Assembly (NCBI GenBank): GCA_902496015.1
Contig: CABUZJ010000001.1
Span: forward strand, 186,001-250,000
Source of the DNA: an uncultured Eubacteriales bacterium
GTDB lineage: Bacteria > Bacillota > Clostridia > Christensenellales > UBA1242
Reading direction: 5' to 3'
Length of the DNA: 64,000 nt
Each line of letters starts with the position of its first letter. Positions within the stretch are counted from its first letter, which is position 1. Shown one piece after another: positions 62,201-64,000 of this stretch. A program made the position numbers and the translations under genes. Below the pieces are notes generated by a model. The model worked only from the letters and a program-made list of their open reading frames with translations, did not search any database and had not been told where the DNA came from.

Positions 62201-64000
62201 GTTTCGGCTCTGTCGTAATATAAAATTCCAGAGTTATATCTTGAATAAATTCGCCACTCAAGGAATCTGTAATAAACTTTACTTTCGGTGTTAATAATTG
62301 GGTCTGCAATAAGCATTAAACATTCTTTACCCATTAAGAAATAAGTATCGTTAGTATCATAGGCATCTAAAATTGGAATTGCCCCTTGTTGTGTCAAGCC
62401 GAAGAAACCATTGTTACTTTGGTCAAGCGAAGCAACATATTGAGCATATTCATAGCTCGTTCTATAAGCAGAAGTAGTTCCCGCTATTATAACTTCGTCA
62501 TAATTATAGTCGCTTGCAATATTATTAACAGTGCCCAAAACTAAGCCATTCAAGCCCATGCAAACATCGTCAATATCTAGTTCACCAGAATTGAATATAA
62601 TAGTTCCAGTTATGCCATCAACAGTGTATCCATGCACATCAAAATAACCAACATCTTTAACATATTTTTTGCTAGTTCTCCATGCAAAACATTCATTTTC
62701 TGTTAATGGACGATAATATTGATTATCAATTCTAACATCTGTAATGCTGTCAGTTTTAACATAAACTTTGTTTGTATAAACACCATTAGCATCTATGCCA
62801 TCTAGCCAATAAAGCGTGCCATCATCTGCCACAACAATTTCATTAACTTTAAGTGTAAGCCCGTTTTCATAGCCTTCTTGAATACTTAAAAAACCATCTT
62901 TTTCAATAATTTTATATCCAGTGATATGAGATAGGGTAGAGCGTTCTAGAACATAATAAATATTATTAATATAGTCGTTAGCATCTATATTAGCAAGAGT
63001 ATCTTTAAATGAATATGTAGAGAAATCTAGCACAATGTTAGAAGAGTCATTTTCTAATTTGTCTGCCATTATTTCTGCAAAGAATGCACTTTTAATGTCT
63101 ACTGCAATATTTACTTGTGCAAATTCATTTAGTTTGTGGCGAACAGAAAGATAAAGCACAGGATTAGGATAAGGAGAACCAGCAAGCCAGTTTGCGCCAA
63201 TAAAACCTTCTTTAATGGCTTTTTCACTGCTATAATCTATGTCATAATAATAACTTTCTTTTGGGTCGAATATCCAAGCATTATCTTCTTGTTCTAAATA
63301 AATAGAAAATGTTGGGTAAATTATTGGATCGTTAGGGTCGCTAGTAGGGATATATTTTCCCCAAATCATTATTTGAGTTTTTTGGTTATTTTCATTTAAA
63401 GTGTATGCTTCTCTAATAGTTTTGTAAACTTTACCATCTTTTGCAATAGCATAAAGTTGATGCTTTTCATTGTTTTCATCAATATAATAGTAGTTTGCAA
63501 TAACAGTTTGGCTTTCAGTTGTAACCACGGCAGAAGATTTAGCATCTGTTGTGCCAGATTTACTTATTTTAATAAATGCGTCCTCGCCATTAATTTTAAA
63601 ATTAGGGAATATAAAATATTGTGTTAAATCGTTTATTTCATTTCCATCAATTTTCCAGTTCCCGTCATAAGTTATTGTATTAACTTTTTCACCTGTTTTA
63701 ATATTAATTGCAGTATAAGAAATTTCAAATGTTATACTACTTCCTGTTGTATTTTCTGCAATTTCATAAATGCCTGAATTTTTAAAGGCATTATTATTTA
63801 TATCAAAATTATCAAAATCACTTGGTAAAATTTCGTTTTTACCAATGTAAAGTGGAACTATTTCACCATTTTCATTATAAAGCATGCCTCCTGCATATTG
63901 GCTAATATCTCCACTTCCAGCAATGCTTTCAATATTTACTAATGAAAAACTAATGTCGTATTGTGTGGTAACATCCTCACCTTTATTATTATTTATTTTA
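47266..64000 (-). CDS. Giant surface protein with InlB-like B-repeats, N-terminus outside the window
   Basis: The minus-strand frame is open from 64000 to the TAA at 47266-47268 without interruption, at least 5,577 codons. The body consists of many diverged beta repeats of ~110-130 residues. Each has a [FY]-x-G-[WF] turn followed by a strand ending A-x-F/Y (for example TFLGWYYL, TFIGWFIN, FVGWVIDG, FMGWYQQK), the pattern of Listeria-Bacteroides/divergent InlB B-repeats. Clear turns occur near 53.8, 54.4, 54.7, 55.1, 55.4, 55.8, 56.1, 56.8, 58.8 and 61.2 kb; from 54.4 to 56.1 kb they are 305-365 bp apart. Helical modules (near 59.3-59.8, 50.3-50.7 and 47.7-48.5 kb) interrupt the repeats. The C-terminus has two membrane helices and a tail ending WSNLPW; no LPXTG. 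Probably a surface adhesin or stalk, by inference. Confidence 0.85.
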   Translation of the reverse strand, partial: KINNNKGEDVTTQYDISFSLVNIESIAGSGDISQYAGGMLYNENGEIVPLYIGKNEILPSDFDNFDINNNAFKNSGIYEIAENTTGSSITFEISYTAINIKTGEKVNTITYDGNWKIDGNEINDLTQYFIFPNFKINGEDAFIKISKSGTTDAKSSAVVTTESQTVIANYYYIDENNEKHQLYAIAKDGKVYKTIREAYTLNENNQKTQIMIWGKYIPTSDPNDPIIYPTFSIYLEQEDNAWIFDPKESYYYDIDYSSEKAIKEGFIGANWLAGSPYPNPVLYLSVRHKLNEFAQVNIAVDIKSAFFAEIMADKLENDSSNIVLDFSTYSFKDTLANIDANDYINNIYYVLERSTLSHITGYKIIEKDGFLSIQEGYENGLTLKVNEIVVADDGTLYWLDGIDANGVYTNKVYVKTDSITDVRIDNQYYRPLTENECFAWRTSKKYVKDVGYFDVHGYTVDGITGTIIFNSGELDIDDVCMGLNGLVLGTVNNIASDYNYDEVIIAGTTSAYRTSYEYAQYVASLDQSNNGFFGLTQQGAIPILDAYDTNDTYFLMGKECLMLIADPIINTESKVYYRFLEWRIYSRYNSGILYYDRAETEKLNYLQYSSTLLFSPQYAGHYVILPVYERVFEVSVATEVENGPQNQGGSVITYYKDGSAVDIENAELRNAYTVEYLKTLVGGRLGYYYKNLTFTPYVYFGENAFDKDGNLTPDENLLQVIEFNGNYYGVFKNANSAQPTIKKVELGDISNVRSQNDYKNKLFKLEYEGIKYFLVSTDENGRTTSVEITTGLAFGFTCQFSQTTIATNNSVETLSLYQENNYLYIITNLEIDNSNTISITFDVSSPIAETNMSAINIVNILKGISSSENDYYHYPDNDLVAGENAYDENGNLLTRLNFKTSYIDRASSIMLTALPDEGYRLLGWYTKDGKSLEELYGEGVKTFSENDKIIRAYKSNGEYYYGEIDAETGEVTLTEKVPLSLLYRVRGLYINKGTEKAPSYVEVFYSSAKDAYYYDSTYTIRVEDKYTTAYVNGIATSIVKEMAHVNAITSVYDENTKENRYYLNELEVYEHLGEFYRAYSTGNIEVEGNNLIIKSLHSNIEFVAVFREVYQSMILTDSEDEFGISIEAVYYFNNESNSLANRINNNGEIIEVDDNAEEEYGFDKSAQNVDANLFKLFNLDDQNHVFYGSTISNLINSTDSEISDSKYNGYIALTKDYYKNKNNAWYNFVLGNGMTDATNNAGKQAMPNQEGETFALKNLYFDDNTTALIVVRTLSTNPLQLHTLGLPSEYNLQPIIYPSDEYITSNSTKPSLTEGVGNANDYKADYLYYVFELTFNRDPENEYADLLIHPTREISIALDILTGNYLDTYSQFYDIELSYTGINMENPSTTKTNTVLFNFASYFDFSKTINSESGTSKFNFFFKNQSAFVDQVIKPLLDGIISEDSASYNEIYNNITGLNNANYYRLVDFIDYINANVLKNTKQNLNITGVQLSNNYLNALSNALKTLTGTQLANLEDKVLELELAGLIEKDEQNNLKAISIKSSNDLYYVDLLFDSLGLLIVENERSTYFNPNNNHDDEYYDNFAYVNKYTYEPVGDGSVNIINLTAITMYNFSIQSLTIDGYDENGNIIYSDINAHELGDENGSFVFYTAVGTNNRTYMGGVSPTENFLGVYYNGALTNQSIGIKFTNQYIDNNPDYQKDKDLPNFVYKDFLLAKDSLLLIEGLKEQETKPGYQFMGWYQQKRITSIYDRYYDLNGNKLTIVNESTKYALNVQDGKNIIVYNDTTEDHKKGDIVEAPTKDIMSNWLYYIDTKTLELYRQDGTKIDAENYEYREWASMELVSTTYKYPYVAVANADTIITALFKRTVDFTYSFNPLELSVTSSTSVDSLGNPLKYTVTMFDGNNSTILGANLTNKQDAYNLVQQNYIANYTYEITVSGSYYIDATPTLTISPVGGFRLNSVIDYESKKLLNEFDEYNNTIVSFSNNNSLENTNIETTLIDGVAQSTFDKTNLAGNIYATFVINNLYETSNLEDNLKHIAFTANRVIMTYTQIEGFCDGTDNNSYVAKDYDFVLSQTATIETDENGNKTPNVSNVYFDTRLFRETTLNDQGESVLGAFKLLSLLPNNYEGEAPVYAMSSGFLDEWVFNLMLKEKMEDEQYKDYTVEELTIMILASQEYKDFLGQFEKTSANAYIYIEIENNNLIFYGYFDNDFTDSNTLNVTTISNSEEKAIDHWYINAQTPSSISGATEGTDLNENVTFPTIQSISFESEDEEYNKKYVLSKDNLVYHLRATIEKQNVQTIAITLQNDVNENANSLVDLGTESETDNSFVNTINYTYTGVKYTSLSSDRFIDLTEGEDNDSANGTVSAKYHVARFGTGTTFVLSITDKFLVIENSNSYPNGELIAQDVYAFVGWVIDGEIVSADLSFTTTINGTGKIEARFAKIAEITFVNGDDNSLINMQALEIEDQVNLTNKASVKSTVFGYYPDGNYYYALIGHELKTKVYPDDGYVLESVLYTNPEFISGTSEEEFLTAQIEYATDRYPYFVIAFQDDAIVKINIRQGFTLTVNQIQFNDFNQTTKGTLYNSALLYNIYKLENGEYVDKRGFTVFAQGSKIKLTFNANNLPFSLIGWYVNDKLITSATDKNSCEFELTENTVVELRIVKNIYINIKASDTYLQSGTNLNVNVILDSLTSGENLYNGNTPLNNNSVFVLAGEKLEVSIADSIDRTFLGWYYLTNNEENAKLLSTEYSYIFSINADNPYIVDNTITLVAVFAYTKQITIEKTLQHEVQDEQGNLNFDVYVTYTNGYGNEVKTNLGKNSNITINAKTSTNILLEAFIEKDNQELYFFEGFWVNGTIRSYQENYEIQASNLSSGTIIKANFLEGNLITITRRLNDDPYTGDAISLTANYNPSSLSGKTLEGDEEYIEIGFREPTNSSGTISNLVVSYNIKDEVKNNYTFIGWFINNKPITDSNFSAFCQTENNTLTITDPYHNLVNINNTKISHIEARFAELANITLKRSIDGAESLDLSKYIVSAHYNTLSQNNVTTANVSLLQDNINSKTITGAYKYTSIALTASRYAGYEFVGFKVTGKTSNGETIYSQFITDNNDNNLTDDVIYYYLGNYQEIVNGETITTRISEYEIEAYYSKQYTINVIGTVMGTEGTININAPKTISAYNSALNSTEITATANDNLIFVGYYDLTGNKIGDTTTLSINNANLISLALNNQIFIEARYAKQIFITIKGYNSLGIQISSSTQTLAYGVTTTITGPAGFSAWALPNPDESDRLVAYYNTKSVMTILPLEDKTYYALCGSSVGSFSHSINPIAVTTTASNGIIPDGSNYTTLGEVGQAFINVKYKEGSDNQWPETFSINYDSAIEAGYLFIGWVAGAKYLAENGYHYLPYSNELTIKADDNSFNDMFAVFAPISTHNISLDSGSHANSFNFTSTLSFSQSSVRPFMIKNDNNIISIITFQNSSLVLNVSAIDGYTLASPNNSQTINTQRVVKHIILKGYQNGNEQRVAVVADNNISTSNDNTELDTIILDVTTSIPEARISVNQSENGTVTIINQKDESINTVNGADDVLNNLLISSKPNNNYYLSHFEITRTMDLTRTQTYIVHLKHFSFKVLDGAISITAVFRKSFDVVIDNTVENVTDKGNTITEDITETDADQVTKQVTVVANENYRISGIIINNEFITLNYNANIDSINASLPTTPSKYYIDSVTLSDPDQAETPQQYIKALKLNITSEEDVNIAFVYNKVVNIELVNTNPEAISENDGKTPTYNIYYDDSIITFNGYNADTNSYEFTKVDDYLTPEDIKNKKDVEGDPNGNPKFLAYYYNNEALKDFGIDITGDTRYTIIATYAKYHEIEVSIGLYDRTGTKKLNPLGTYSSIFNTPLTEFRIDVTKLTTDTSGHTDVSTTILLNDPLQTATVSFYDNNNLVLNAFSNNYFVFACWKNQNNQVISNNAAINPNSYENITKLEAVFYEETRTMIIVPDYEGDNISVGASNTNAQPLESILSDDNNINKTISLASGRNIVISQVTRNNKKYYAITYSVASSELKDTFFIADENFKSNGDYYTYNFNDNVYKFKNFTQQNGKIITGYNYTPSGNNLPNATVQLKDFYQNQDLNLNTVKLINIQYTYAILSAHLNDIENIVLKIIVNNETTYQITQQSANSTFSQALLNIWVEEGDIVTISASKTGPFNTIGYSKDWPLIKSDGNGNTLLNIDGDYNITTTLVTDLSLEDWQKFVNIGGFSNLVNLFNRQGNTDANLANISNYSFIANENMYFIADYIPIFEYDRKFINAVVSVTDKANNLTNDFISSSFGNSFVITPSTPDSNVQFEFKSNTSTILNLLDKNNNLISVSNRNESVGALTWYEKIENEDYDEYYDINSKQTNDIFDTANHDFGENGIHAIIEQLANVSIKVGYSNATTNSTGESTYILNHYNTLFDDYFAKFTSELSKLASSSIPNIGNQGGLGNIIGSIIGNNIAIQNLSNQLNWVNDVQVLLDYYNSDDNSGNSNINTVSNYVHNIDEINYNKVIESYVQAYLKVGSVVNIKTKVLTGANNYFFKGFLIVNSASTNNINLFADGKQLTHTSSYNSYKVISRENLTQDENGYYTLENVILSGDTQIIALYEKALLQVEVRLKNNNDQVQNEYNELLKENATNLENLAGQTINGIDLDNDPNSSSGKLASTTTTIVPYNSPAIVTTINYPFGNLIGFATDNTSTNLFAIESGVATRAYSTLLELSFEDTFEEYVKFANNQLLLVNPNYARNNLYIEHVTSNIVVGAYFAPMSYVISIEINETELAADVQEDNTINQVGYVSVIDENGNAEFIETFYDENGLEFGNGQKYKIKSNLISIEQSLIPTPKVNYTPSGEEVPVLDENGNQVYAYYLRYVTGERVFNANNDDAPIEIIPKQVKTGELDENNNAIYEYIELNSSNFYKESNISLYNYQSPSTLSNYFNKRYDSAGSNAVYIKSGLISIIYNNKQAIDLATQNISAVPIDKDGNIVELDNYGNPVNPEQMIVNYRINLIISAKANVGFPSIKIKMGSPTDDTTIIPYTFDDTDYLNKLLNFVSDEESGSLEDLSIYDRNNNHDLNVVSGFYNRMFENTEMLTNPEYSIDDCNFTLKLIYARTSTPLVAQIQDEEGKTVTLTSRAPERSQVQDIEFVKKNVVVYKYYIVENGASIANKMLELLKDNNTMLLENITYFLDLLHNFPRYQTLKNLNSLNGINLFDVNNITINDLLDEASATTGYQLGETELNTLFNALKSKNLIDDSFDYTKSFTIKEIDVLAWFTGEKMTKSVLDYISEDIGTDQELVTATVNVDNQWTKYYNQTSENFNEFYIKSGDSLTTYVELSLKYQHQQGKEQNRDGSWKTAEKAKLYYNEARLDYKSAENLGRLMLNYDNNIKRVIEQISNVSVPNTWQKISNLLAVLFNTAEAFQGTYIQEIISSCYPTSEGLQSTERIVTVLTTNDNNRLAVMELPFWLEWVPTSSSNVGLAVGTILIAAGVAFLVIPGLQGVGAIALKGAFGFIVKSVVGIAVFGITALGTLIIAELITQKLVAVNWSNLPW

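Noticed and set aside
47266..64000. CRISPR array or exact tandem repeat in the giant gene
   Set aside because: The repeats are protein-level and strongly diverged; I found no identical short repeats with regular spacers.

Overview
The window is chromosomal DNA of a low-G+C bacterium (roughly 30% G+C by eye) of the Bacillota (Firmicutes) type, probably Clostridia-like. The evidence is the ctsR-mcsA-mcsB-clpC operon, a T-box leader on pheST, long-form HPF, a two-OB SSB-like protein, strong Shine-Dalgarno sites, sigma-A promoters with 17-nt spacers and often an extended -10, and the standard code (TGA used as stop). Giant surface proteins with InlB-like and MBG-like repeats suggest an uncultured gut or host-associated lineage. 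I cannot assign family or genus from sequence alone.

Layout. 1-2.3 kb: the end of a large MBG-type repeat surface protein and a small membrane protein. 2.4-7.3 kb: tRNA-Leu(CAA), tmk, a membrane protein, polA, a lytic transglycosylase and an unusual tRNA-Leu(AAG). 7.4-9.6 kb: a membrane-tethered EEP-family phosphohydrolase and a DegV protein. 9.6-15.1 kb: the CtsR-controlled protein quality-control operon (ctsR, mcsA, mcsB, clpC), then hpf. 15.1-18.1 kb: an XRE repressor facing a lipoprotein across paired operators, a small exported protein, a degenerate ABC ATPase and a PucR-type HTH stub. 18.1-24.6 kb: nth, obgE, a hypothetical, a YhbY RNA-binding protein, then T-box-pheS-pheT. 24.7-31.4 kb: a membrane protein, a DeoC-like protein lacking the Schiff-base lysine, tsaE-tsaB-rimI (t6A tRNA modification and acetylation), an alpha/beta hydrolase, a membrane-fused MurF-like ligase and ddl.

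31.4-36.8 kb: a WYL-domain regulator divergent from a four-gene cassette (Lys-rich protein, duplicated DUF1538 membrane protein, two PII-like proteins). A 28-bp inverted repeat lies between them. murG converges on the cassette. 36.9-41.5 kb: a type IIA topoisomerase pair. 41.6-45.4 kb: a coiled-coil protein, a disordered/TM/Ig-like protein, a PdaB-like polysaccharide deacetylase and a two-OB SSB. 45.4-64.0 kb, minus strand: a repeat protein of at least 5,577 codons that runs off the right edge, followed with tight coupling by a membrane protein with an SH3-like domain.

The least ordinary parts are the giant repeat protein and its partner, the WYL/DUF1538/PII cassette, the tRNA-Leu(AAG), the DeoC-like protein with Met in place of the catalytic Lys, and the orphan degenerate ABC ATPase. 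All family calls come from reading motifs; no search was run.
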